A stretch of DNA of 64,000 nt from Planctomycetota bacterium (lineage in GTDB: Bacteria > Planctomycetota > Phycisphaerae > UBA1845 > UTPLA1): positions 62,001 through 126,000 of the forward strand of contig JAATGM010000010.1 of NCBI GenBank assembly GCA_015654675.1, written 5' to 3'. The translations under genes and the position numbers were made by a program. The first letter of the stretch is position 1. Each line of letters begins with the position of its first letter. This document shows positions 31,248 through 38,580 of the stretch, piece by piece. A model generated the notes under the pieces. That model had not been told where the DNA came from. It worked only from the letters and a program-made list of their open reading frames with translations, and searched no databases.

Positions 31248-33878
31248 CTACCGTCCCGGCGCTGTCGTCGCCCCGAGCAACTCCGGCCGATACCGCCGAA
31301 CAATCTCAACATACGAATCAAAATTCGCCGGCCGCTCCCCGGGCGCCACCCGTGAAAAATCCGAAAGCAGCACGAACGCCAGCTCCCCCAGCACGCGATT
31401 CACCTCGGCCTGACTCCGCCGCTCCGCTGGCAGCGACCCCATGATCCGCACCGTCAGATTCCGCGTCTTCCCGGCCGCCAGGTGCAGCAGCGCCGACATC
31501 TGCCACATGCTCTCCGTCCGCTCCGGAAACTCCGACACGACGATGCGGTCCCCGATCATCTCCGCATCCGCCCGGTCGCTCGACCGTACCACGTGCGGCA
31601 CCGCGTTCATCGCCCGCTCCTCGGCCGTTTCGATCAAATCCAGCGCCCGCATGTAATCGCGTGGATTGGCCAGATACGTCAGCCGCGCGAAGGTCGCCCA
31701 TGCGTCGCCCGCCGCCACCGGATCGCGTCCGAACCGTGTTGCCCCGTCCTTCTCAGGCGCAGTCGTCGCAAACGCCGCCCCATTCGCCATGTCACGCGCC
31801 GCCACCGTCTTTCCGTCCGCCGCCAGCCGCCATGCCTCCAGCCGCAGCACCTCCGGACAAAGCGTGTCCTGCCACTCCGTCGGCGTCTTTCCCGCATCCA
31901 CCCGCGCCGCCGTCACGCGCGCCTGCCACGCCGCCGACCCGTCCCACTCCACCCGGATCGAGCGCAAAAAAGCATCCATATCTCGGTCGATCCGATCATT
32001 CCGAATCGCCCGGCACACATACTCCAGCCGCTGCGCCAAATCCGTCGTCGCCTTCGCCATCCTCAAATTGCCGTACGGATCGAACGGCGCATATTTCTCC
32101 AGCCACTCCCGAATCGCTTCGTCTGCTCCCGCCCGATCGCCGCGCGCCTCCAGCGCCTCCGCCAGCGATTGCCCCGCATCCGGCATCCCCGCGCAAACCC
32201 GATTCATCTCCCGCCACGCCGACTCCGCCGATCGCGCAAGCTCCCCCGTGTCCGCCCCCGTCGCCCGCGCTTCCTGCAACATCACCGAGCGCGTCATCGC
32301 CAGGGCCCGCCGCGCCCGCAGCCACTCCAGCCCATCCATTCGACTCAGCCCGCGCTCCAGATGCCGCGCCGCCTCAGCCGGATCGCGCCCCAGCATCCAC
32401 AACCCCAGTGCATGCTCGCGCGACGCCCGAAACCCAACGACAGCGAACACGACTATTGCAACGCCGAAAACAATCTGCCCCACGCCGCGCACCGGCGGCA
32501 GCAACTTCGGACCGAAGGCGACATACGTTTCGTGGACATGAACCCCCTCGCGAAGTCCGACGCTTCGCGCGGCCGCGGCCACCAGCCCCACCATGGTCCA
32601 ATACCACGCCGGACCCATCGAAGACCGCAGCATCACATTGCTCGCCTCCGCCGCGATCAACGCCGCCAGCCCGGCGAACACCCCCGTAATCCGCCCCCGC
32701 TCGCGCACCTCGCGCGATTCACCAAACGCCCGCCACGCGCCCGCCAGCGCCAGCACCGGCAGCAAAAAATAAGCCAGCCCACCCACCAACCCCAGCTCCA
32801 TCATCGCCTGCAACCACTCGCAGTGCCCCGCCTCCGCCATCTGGCCATGAAAAACCTGCGGCGATTCCGAACGCACGCGCGCCAACCGCGTCGTCGCCCG
32901 CGCCGCATAACTGTCCGGCCCGAACCCCATCACCGGCCGCTCGCGCACCGCGGCCGCCGACGCCTCGTAAAGACCCAACCGCGTCAGAATGGATCCGCGC
33001 CGCAGGGTCCGCTCCGTGCTCAGGAACCACGTCGCCCCGACCGCCGCAACAACGAACCCGCCCACAATCACCAGCGCCGCCGCCCGCCGCCACCCGCGCC
33101 GCGCCGAATGCCAAAGCCACATCGCCAGCGCAACGCTCAATCCAAATCCCGCACCGATGATCGCCCCATACCGCCGCGCGACGACCAGCAATACCACCGC
33201 GCTCACCAATCCAACCGCGCGAACCGCCGCACCAATCCCGACCGCCTCCCGCCCGCGCGCCCAATCCCCGATCACGACCGGCACAAACCACGCCGCGCAA
33301 ATCGCCGCAACGAACCCCGCCGCCGTCACCGACCCGATCGGCCAGTCAATCTGCGTCACCCGCGACCAATGTTGCTGCCAGAGCGTCAGCCCCGTCGCAA
33401 CAATCATCAGCCCCGCCGCCCCCGTGCAAATCCGATCGCACCCCTCCGAATTCACTTCCCGCGACAACCAGGCCGCCCAGACCATTCCGACGACAAACTG
33501 CCCCATCCACCCCACCGACATCCATCCGCTTCCGTTTACCAATGCGGACAAAACACCCCATACCACGACCACCGCAGCGCAACCCCAAACCCCGAGCGGT
33601 AGCCCGCCCAGCGGTGCACCTTCGCGCCGCCCCCAGACCAGCGCACCCAATCCGCTTCCCGCGCAACAAACCCCAACAATCAGAAAGAAAAGCCCGCGCC
33701 GAATCTCAGCCCCCGGCTCCTGAAAAACGGGCAGCGCCAGCCCCCGCGCCACCGCCCCCAACCCCGCCGGCCATCCCGAGTAATCCACCCCTTCCGGCGG
33801 CGTCCCCGTAAAAAGAGTGACGGCCGCCAGCGCACCTACGCACGCCGCGACCGCAATGACTCCAGCCCGGGATGACAC
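31248..33878 (-). CDS. O-antigen ligase/Wzy-like polytopic protein with large C-terminal TPR-like domain
   Basis: The start is taken as GTG at 33878 (GGGAG ten bases upstream); a longer frame would overlap the preceding gene. About twelve hydrophobic helices fill residues about 1-480. A conserved part reads RPVMGFGPDSYAA, with the downstream HCEWLQAMMELGLVGGLAYFLL, which matches the His-x(n)-Leu-Gly-x-x-Gly pattern of O-antigen ligase (WaaL/RfaL) and Wzy polymerases. The remaining 390 residues are helical and rich in Arg/Glu, like tetratricopeptide repeats (EAARHLERGLSRMDGLEWL, AESAWREMNRVCAG). It would attach or polymerise sugars on the periplasmic side. It is the last gene of the surE-hslU-lipoprotein run. 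Confidence 0.7.
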   Translation of the reverse strand: MSSRAGVIAVAACVGALAAVTLFTGTPPEGVDYSGWPAGLGAVARGLALPVFQEPGAEIRRGLFFLIVGVCCAGSGLGALVWGRREGAPLGGLPLGVWGCAAVVVVWGVLSALVNGSGWMSVGWMGQFVVGMVWAAWLSREVNSEGCDRICTGAAGLMIVATGLTLWQQHWSRVTQIDWPIGSVTAAGFVAAICAAWFVPVVIGDWARGREAVGIGAAVRAVGLVSAVVLLVVARRYGAIIGAGFGLSVALAMWLWHSARRGWRRAAALVIVGGFVVAAVGATWFLSTERTLRRGSILTRLGLYEASAAAVRERPVMGFGPDSYAARATTRLARVRSESPQVFHGQMAEAGHCEWLQAMMELGLVGGLAYFLLPVLALAGAWRAFGESREVRERGRITGVFAGLAALIAAEASNVMLRSSMGPAWYWTMVGLVAAAARSVGLREGVHVHETYVAFGPKLLPPVRGVGQIVFGVAIVVFAVVGFRASREHALGLWMLGRDPAEAARHLERGLSRMDGLEWLRARRALAMTRSVMLQEARATGADTGELARSAESAWREMNRVCAGMPDAGQSLAEALEARGDRAGADEAIREWLEKYAPFDPYGNLRMAKATTDLAQRLEYVCRAIRNDRIDRDMDAFLRSIRVEWDGSAAWQARVTAARVDAGKTPTEWQDTLCPEVLRLEAWRLAADGKTVAARDMANGAAFATTAPEKDGATRFGRDPVAAGDAWATFARLTYLANPRDYMRALDLIETAEERAMNAVPHVVRSSDRADAEMIGDRIVVSEFPERTESMWQMSALLHLAAGKTRNLTVRIMGSLPAERRSQAEVNRVLGELAFVLLSDFSRVAPGERPANFDSYVEIVRRYRPELLGATTAPGR

Positions 33879-33904
33879 GCCGTTCGGTCTCCCGCGCGCC
33901 GTCC

Positions 33905-34342
33905 CTAAGGTGCCAAGACGCGAACACCCGTCCGCCCGATGCCCTGCCGCGTCCCAACCGTGCAAATCACCTGAATCTCGTAATCCGCCAGTGTCGTGGC
34001 CGAAAAGTTCGCCTGCGACGCGTTCACGTTTGTCAACGTCGCGTCCGGCGGAATGGGAATCGGGTTCTCATTCGCATCAAATGCGGCATCAATCGACCAT
34101 TCGAAAGTCATTTCCGACTGCGTTGCCGACAGAAAAATCGACCCGCCCACCAGAATCCCGCTTTCGGAGGCATCCAGCGTCACCACCTGCCCAGGGTTCG
34201 CAACCACATTCGGCCCCGTGCTCGCCACCACCTGCGGCTGCACGAGAATGATCTGAATCAACTCTGTCGCCGGCGTCGTATTGCACGACCCGCTCGCCGC
34301 CAGAATCGCCCCACCCGCCAACATTGCCATCAACCGTCGCAT
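33905..34342 (-). CDS. lipoprotein with a PKD/Ig-like domain
   Basis: ATG at 34342 has GGAG seven bases upstream; a TTG just before it is less likely. The signal RRLMAMLAGGAILAASGSC ends at a lipobox (SGSC). A single beta-sandwich domain follows: QVVASTGPNVVANPGQVVTLDASES, MTFEWSIDAAF, TNVNASQANFSATTLADYEIQVICTVG, close to PKD/Ig-like folds (VxLDAxxS and xYxxxVxVT motifs). It is probably an exported adhesion or binding module. The gene sits between hslU (18-base gap) and the O-antigen-ligase-like gene (26-base gap). Confidence 0.7.
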   Translation of the reverse strand: MRRLMAMLAGGAILAASGSCNTTPATELIQIILVQPQVVASTGPNVVANPGQVVTLDASESGILVGGSIFLSATQSEMTFEWSIDAAFDANENPIPIPPDATLTNVNASQANFSATTLADYEIQVICTVGTRQGIGRTGVRVLAP

Positions 34343-34363
34343 CAACGCTCTCCAATCGCCCGT

Positions 34364-35692
34364 CTATAGAATAAATCGGCTCAAATCCTCGTCCTTGACG
34401 AGTTCCGCCAGTCGCCCGCGCACATAAGCCGCATCCACGCTCACCGGCTCCCCCTTCCGATCCGGCGCATCAAAGCTGATATCCTCTAATACCTTCTCCA
34501 CGATCGTGTAAAGACGCCGTGCTCCGATATTCTGCGTCGTACGATTCACCGAAAACGCCAGCTCCGCCATCGCCTCGATCGCGTCCGGCCGGAACTCCAA
34601 CTGCACCCCCTCCGTCCCCAGCATCGCCTGATGCTGCTTCAGAAGGGCGTTCTGCGGCTCCGTCAGTATCCGCAAAAAGTCCTCGCGTGTCAGGTCCGTC
34701 AATTCCACCCGGATCGGCAGCCGCCCCTGCAGCTCCGGCATCAGGTCGCTCGGCTTGCTCGAATGAAACGCCCCCGCCGCGATGAACAGAATATGGTTCG
34801 TCCGCACCGGCCCATGCCGCGTATTAATCGTACTCCCCTCGATGATCGGCAGCAGGTCGCGCTGCACGCCCTGCCGGCTCACATCCGGCCCATGCGCCGA
34901 ATGCGTCCCGCACAGCTTGTCCACCTCATCCAGAAAGACGATCCCGCTGTTCTCCGTCCGCGTGACCGCCATCGAAATCATCTTGTCGCGATCGATCAGC
35001 TTCTCGCTCTCCTGCTGAAACAGGATCGTCCGCGCCTCCTTCACCGTCACCTTCCGATCCTTCGACTGCGAAGGCATCAGCCGCTCGATAAAGTTCTGCA
35101 GCTCCGGCTCCATCTGCTCCGCGCCGATCGTCGTCGCGAACATCCCCATCGGCGCCGCCTTCTGCTCCACCCGCAGATCGATCAGCCGATCCTCAAGCGT
35201 CCCCGCCCGCAACTGCGCCCGCAGCTTCTCGCGTGTCCGCTGCCGCCGCGCCTCCTCCTCACCATCCTTCGCCTCCGTGTCATCCGGCAACAGCGCATCG
35301 ATCAGCGCCTCCTCCGCCATCTCCTCGGCTCGCTGCCGCACCACCTCCGTCTGCTCGCCGCGCACCATCGAAATCGCAAGCTCCAGCAGATCGCGCACGA
35401 TCGTGTCCACGTCCCGCCCGTGATACCCCACTTCGGTAAACTTCGTCGCCTCGATCTTCAGAAACGGCGCATTCACCAGCTTCGCAAGCCGCCGCGCAAT
35501 CTCCGTCTTCCCCACTCCCGTCGGCCCGATCATCAAAATGTTCTTCGGCCCAACCTCCGCCCGCATCGCATCCGGCAACTGCATCCGCCGCCACCGATTC
35601 CGGATCGCCACCGCCACCGCGCGCTTCGCCGCCGCCTGGCCGACGATGTACCGGTCCAACTCGCTCACAATCTGTCGCGGAGTCATGTCCAT
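34364..35692 (-). CDS. hslU: ATP-dependent protease ATPase subunit HslU
   Basis: AAA+ unfoldase (ClpY) of the HslUV proteasome-like protease. The start is placed at 35692 (MDMTPRQIVSELDRYIVGQ), eleven bases after the surE stop; the frame upstream of it is not credible. Motifs: Walker A MIGPTGVGKTEIARRLAK, pore loop KFTEVGYHGRDV (Gly-Tyr-x-Gly), Walker B FLDEVDKL, sensor RLPIRVEL, and C-terminal DEDLSRFIL, which resembles the EDLSRYIL tail that docks into HslV. The I-domain (residues about 110-240) is normal. No hslV is adjacent, although hslV-hslU is the usual order. It follows surE. Confidence 0.95.
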   Translation of the reverse strand: MDMTPRQIVSELDRYIVGQAAAKRAVAVAIRNRWRRMQLPDAMRAEVGPKNILMIGPTGVGKTEIARRLAKLVNAPFLKIEATKFTEVGYHGRDVDTIVRDLLELAISMVRGEQTEVVRQRAEEMAEEALIDALLPDDTEAKDGEEEARRQRTREKLRAQLRAGTLEDRLIDLRVEQKAAPMGMFATTIGAEQMEPELQNFIERLMPSQSKDRKVTVKEARTILFQQESEKLIDRDKMISMAVTRTENSGIVFLDEVDKLCGTHSAHGPDVSRQGVQRDLLPIIEGSTINTRHGPVRTNHILFIAAGAFHSSKPSDLMPELQGRLPIRVELTDLTREDFLRILTEPQNALLKQHQAMLGTEGVQLEFRPDAIEAMAELAFSVNRTTQNIGARRLYTIVEKVLEDISFDAPDRKGEPVSVDAAYVRGRLAELVKDEDLSRFIL

Positions 35693-35703
35693 CGTTGCGC
35701 CGG

Positions 35704-36477
35704 CTAAGCCGCCCCATCCACCGCCGGCCACTCCCAGTTCTGCATCGCCGCCAGCCGCTGCTCATCCGTCAGGTCAAACTTTAGCGGCACCACCGTAATG
35801 TAGCCGTCCCGCTGCGCCCGCAGGTCTGTCCCGTGCTCCCGGCTCAAATCCCCAAACTCCCCCGCCAGCCAGTAATAATTCCGCCCGCCCGGGTCCTTCC
35901 GGCAGATGAACTTGTCCTCAAACGGCAACACCGACTGCCGCGCCACCTTCACCCCCCGCGGCCACCCCGGCTTCAACGCCGGAATGTTCACATTGAAAAG
36001 CTGCCCGGGCTCAATTCCAATCTCCAGCAACCGCCGAATCACCCGCAAAGCCAGCCGCGCCGCCCGCGCAAAATCCATCTCAGGACTCCGCTCCAGCGAC
36101 ACTGCAACCGAAGGAAACCCAAGCACCGCCGCCTCGGCCGCCGCCGCCACCGTCCCGGAATACAGCGTATGAATCCCAACGTTCTCGCCGTTGTTGATCC
36201 CCGAAACCACCAAATCCGGCCGCGCCGGCAACAGATTGGCAACCGCCAGCTTCACACAATCCGCCGGCGATCCCTCGATGGCGTCCCCATGAAACGAGTT
36301 AGCCACATGCACGCGCTCAACAATCAAAGGATGCGTAATAGTGATCGAGTGCGCCGCCGCCGACTGCCCCGAAGCCGGCGCAACCACCGAAACTTCGCCC
36401 AACCCAACCAACTCGCGATAAAGCGCAACAATCCCCGGCGCAAAAATCCCGTCATCATTACAAAGCAAAATCAACAC
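35704..36477 (-). CDS. surE: 5'-nucleotidase SurE
   Basis: Metal-dependent survival protein SurE, which removes the 5'-phosphate from nucleotides and short polyphosphates. The four family motifs are clear: LLCNDDGIFAPGI (metal-binding Asp-Asp), APASGQSAAAHSITI, VVSGINNGENVGIHTLYSGTV, and ITVVPLKFDLTDEQ near the C-terminus. Length of 257 is normal. It begins a leftward operon surE-hslU-lipoprotein-ligase. The upstream 390-bp gap contains dispersed repeats but no other gene. Confidence 0.93.
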   Translation of the reverse strand: MLILLCNDDGIFAPGIVALYRELVGLGEVSVVAPASGQSAAAHSITITHPLIVERVHVANSFHGDAIEGSPADCVKLAVANLLPARPDLVVSGINNGENVGIHTLYSGTVAAAAEAAVLGFPSVAVSLERSPEMDFARAARLALRVIRRLLEIGIEPGQLFNVNIPALKPGWPRGVKVARQSVLPFEDKFICRKDPGGRNYYWLAGEFGDLSREHGTDLRAQRDGYITVVPLKFDLTDEQRLAAMQNWEWPAVDGAA

Positions 36478-36867
36478 GCCGCGATTGTAGCGGCGATTCC
36501 GAGCGCGAGTATCCCTCCAGCAGATAGCGGCCGACGAGCACTACCAGCACGTCGCACACCCGCCCAGTCCGAACCCCAAGCGCCAGCGCGGGCCGCGAAA
36601 ACACTCCCGAACCAGCAACGCGCGACAATCCCCGATCGTCATCAATGACAAAGTCCGAGCCCGAATCGCCAGCGCGGGCGTGCGCCAACCGATCACACAC
36701 AACTCACCCTCTCGGCGAGGAGAACCGTACCGGCGCCGGCTCAATCTGCCCCGGACGGGGCGACCTTTGGCAACCGGGCGGAAACCTCGGGCCTACGGGA
36801 ATACAAACTCAAAAGCCCTGAAAAGGGCGACACACTCCGGCCTGCTCCGGCACGATACAATGCCGCC
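36478..36867. other. 390-bp repeat-bearing intergenic region
   Basis: Between divergent surE and the zinc-ribbon membrane gene. It holds one copy of a 35-bp dispersed repeat (36565-36599), a related diverged copy at 36653-36680, and two short stem-loops: GCCCC-GGAC-GGGGC (36748-36761) and GCCCT-GAAA-AGGGC (36815-36828). It ends with a TACAAT box (36857-36862) close to the next ATG. No protein-coding signal is seen; open frames here have a repeat-driven composition. Confidence 0.6.
36565..36599. repeat. 35-bp dispersed repeat, copy 1
   Basis: Identical over 35 bp to 38987-39021, with a core of CCAAGCGCCAGCGCGG. Diverged relatives with the AAGCGCCAGCGC core lie at 36653-36680 and 37297-37322. 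Repeats with this AGCGCCAGCG core are common in planctomycete genomes. This copy is intergenic. Confidence 0.75.
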
Positions 36868-37368
36868 ATGCGCACCACGCCCCGAATCCGCGCGCTGGCA
36901 ATGCAGTCAGGTCTGGGCCTTTCAATCCTCGCGCTGCTTGCCTGCGGCCTCAGCTACTTTGTTTCTATGTCCTATTGGCGAGGCCGAGTGTTTCTCGCCC
37001 TTGGAATGGGCAGTTTTCACTTCCACGCGACCCACGATCGCCCACCAAAGCTGTTCGGCGGATTTCAAATTCAAATGCAACCGGTCCGCTTTCAGAATGC
37101 CTTGGTTTTCAAATTGAGCAGCAACGCCATCGATATTTCATCTTGGATCCCCGTCGCCCTCCTCGCCCTCCCCACCGCCTATCTTTGGCACCGCGACCGC
37201 CGCCGCCCCGCCCCCGACCACTGCAAACACTGCAACTACAACCTCACAGGAAACCAATCCGGCACCTGCCCTGAATGCGGCCATCACGCCCCCATGTCCG
37301 AACCCGAAGCGCCAGCGCCGGACAAGCTCACGTCCCACGCAAGACAACGCGCAGAAAATCCCAAATGA
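36868..37368 (+). CDS. planctomycete membrane protein with C-terminal zinc ribbon (first of pair)
   Basis: A 166-residue protein. One hydrophobic helix (GLGLSILALLACGLSYFVSM) at the N-terminus, a roughly 80-residue extracytoplasmic part, a second helix (SSWIPVALLALPTAYLWH), then a cytoplasmic tail. The tail carries the zinc ribbon CKHCNYNLTGNQSGTCPECG (Cys-x2-Cys-x11-Cys-x2-Cys), a hallmark of a planctomycete-type membrane family. The last residues (SEPEAPAPDKL) are encoded by a copy of the dispersed repeat, so the C-terminus is repeat-derived. It overlaps the next gene by the ATGA of its stop, and a TACAAT box lies five bases before its own ATG. The function is unknown. Confidence 0.75.
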   Translation: MRTTPRIRALAMQSGLGLSILALLACGLSYFVSMSYWRGRVFLALGMGSFHFHATHDRPPKLFGGFQIQMQPVRFQNALVFKLSSNAIDISSWIPVALLALPTAYLWHRDRRRPAPDHCKHCNYNLTGNQSGTCPECGHHAPMSEPEAPAPDKLTSHARQRAENPK

Positions 37369-37958
37369 AGCGCACGAGACAAATCACCTTCGCCTGCCTG
37401 GTAGCCAGCACAATCCTCTGGCTCGCCAGCCTCTGCCTGTACGTCGCATACGTCCCGCGCAGCCAATCCTTCCGACTTGCCGTCTTCGGTGGTGTCGTGC
37501 AGACCCACATCCGCTTTGCAACAACAAAATGGCCCGCGCCGCCCGATGCCCTCAAATCGTTTCCACTCACCCAACCGGCCACCCTCGGATTCCTCTCAGG
37601 CGACTCAAACCCGAAGATACGGCAGTTTCAACAGGCGCCAGGCGTTGACGCAGGATTAGAGTTTCCCAATGTCCGCGCCATCAGCGCTTGGGTGCCGCGT
37701 TACCGCGCGTACCCGGACTACGGCGTCATCTGCCTGCATATCCCCCTCATCCTCCCGGTAGCCCTCTTCGCCCTCGCCTCCGCCTACTTTCTCCTCCCCT
37801 TCCACCGCCGTCGAGACCGAATCAAACAAGGCCACTGCCCCCACTGCGGCTACAACCTGACCGCCAACACCTCCAACAAATGCCCCGAATGCGGTACCCC
37901 AAACCCGAGGTCCGAGCCTGTTGCGCAAGCAACAGCGCGCGACACCCAACCACGTTGA
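37365..37958 (+). CDS. planctomycete membrane protein with C-terminal zinc ribbon (second of pair)
   Basis: Paralogue of the preceding gene with the same plan: an N-terminal helix (TFACLVASTILWLASLCLYV), an extracytoplasmic domain, a second helix (YGVICLHIPLILPVALFALASAYFLL) and a zinc ribbon (CPHCGYNLTANTSNKCPECG). The ATG at 37365 overlaps the TGA of the first gene (ATGA), so translation is coupled. The C-terminal tail (RSEPVAQATARDTQPR) begins with a degenerate form of the repeat seen in its neighbour. Length is 197 residues. The role is unknown; zinc ribbon plus membrane anchor is compatible with protein or nucleic-acid binding at the membrane. Confidence 0.75.
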   Translation: MKRTRQITFACLVASTILWLASLCLYVAYVPRSQSFRLAVFGGVVQTHIRFATTKWPAPPDALKSFPLTQPATLGFLSGDSNPKIRQFQQAPGVDAGLEFPNVRAISAWVPRYRAYPDYGVICLHIPLILPVALFALASAYFLLPFHRRRDRIKQGHCPHCGYNLTANTSNKCPECGTPNPRSEPVAQATARDTQPR

Positions 37959-38003
37959 ACGATCCACATCGCCCGAGCACCCAAACCGCTGCGCCCGCCC
38001 AAT

Positions 38004-38114
38004 TCGCCCCAACGGGGCGACGGACTGTAGCCACGCGGTGGAGCGAGGCCGCACCGGCCTCGCGCAACCCGTGGTACCCGTGCCTCCAAATCATTCCGCC
38101 CCGGCCGGGGCGGA
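38004..38114. repeat. palindromic planctomycete-type repeat element
   Basis: Starts with the stem-loop TCGCCCC-AAC-GGGGCGA (38004-38020) and ends with a perfect 20-bp palindrome (38095-38114). Between them are the words TAGCCACGCGGTGG, AGGCCGCACCGGCCT and ACCCGTGG. Elements with CCCCAACGGGG and GCCCCGGCCGGGGC stems are abundant in intergenic DNA of several planctomycetes and often give spurious ORFs. I see no coding role. Confidence 0.65.
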
Positions 38115-38580
38115 GGAGCTACCACGACCCGATTAGCGCTCAAACGCGACCTCACCCCCGGAATCCGAACATTTTGTTTTTTCCATAACCAGTGGCCCGC
38201 TCACTTCTTATTCGCTATTTCGACCCCCCAAAGTGGAACGCTGATCCAGCTTGATAGCTAGAGGCCACGCCGGCACATGCCCGCAAGCAGCGCAAACGCG
38301 TGAACTTCTAAGTTGTATATCCTCTTCCCTGGACTGGGAGAGGCCGGGTAAGGGTCGAGCGCGCCAAGAGAAAGAAATAGCGCGCGACCCGAACGAAAAC
38401 GCGCAGCCCAGTTGAAACGCGAGCAATCGCGAGGCGCGAAAGGTGCGCGCACGGTGAGCCCGGCGAACAAACCGCCAACCTCACCCAAGAAACCGCGATC
38501 TCGCCCCGAAAAACAACGATTCGCAGCGCGTCTCAAAAATCTCACGCAACGCGCCGCAAGCAACGAAAGGAGCAAAACCC
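38115..38580. other. 466-bp intergenic region with a stem-loop repeat, no gene seen
   Basis: Continues the repeat patch. An imperfect stem (CCTCTTCCC ... GGGAGAGG, 38321-38343) followed by CCGGGTAAGGGTCGAGCG belongs to another dispersed planctomycete repeat type. The rest has a mixed base composition and no open frame with a ribosome-binding site until AAGGAG just before 38581. No tRNA or riboswitch was recognised. Confidence 0.55.

Noticed and set aside
31482-33602. Rightward frame of 706 codons opposite the O-antigen-ligase-like gene
   Set aside because: Arg/Pro-rich shadow of a real membrane protein; no start signal.
36458-36700. Leftward 80-codon frame upstream of surE
   Set aside because: It is built mainly of dispersed repeat sequence, like the spurious ORFs known from planctomycete genomes.
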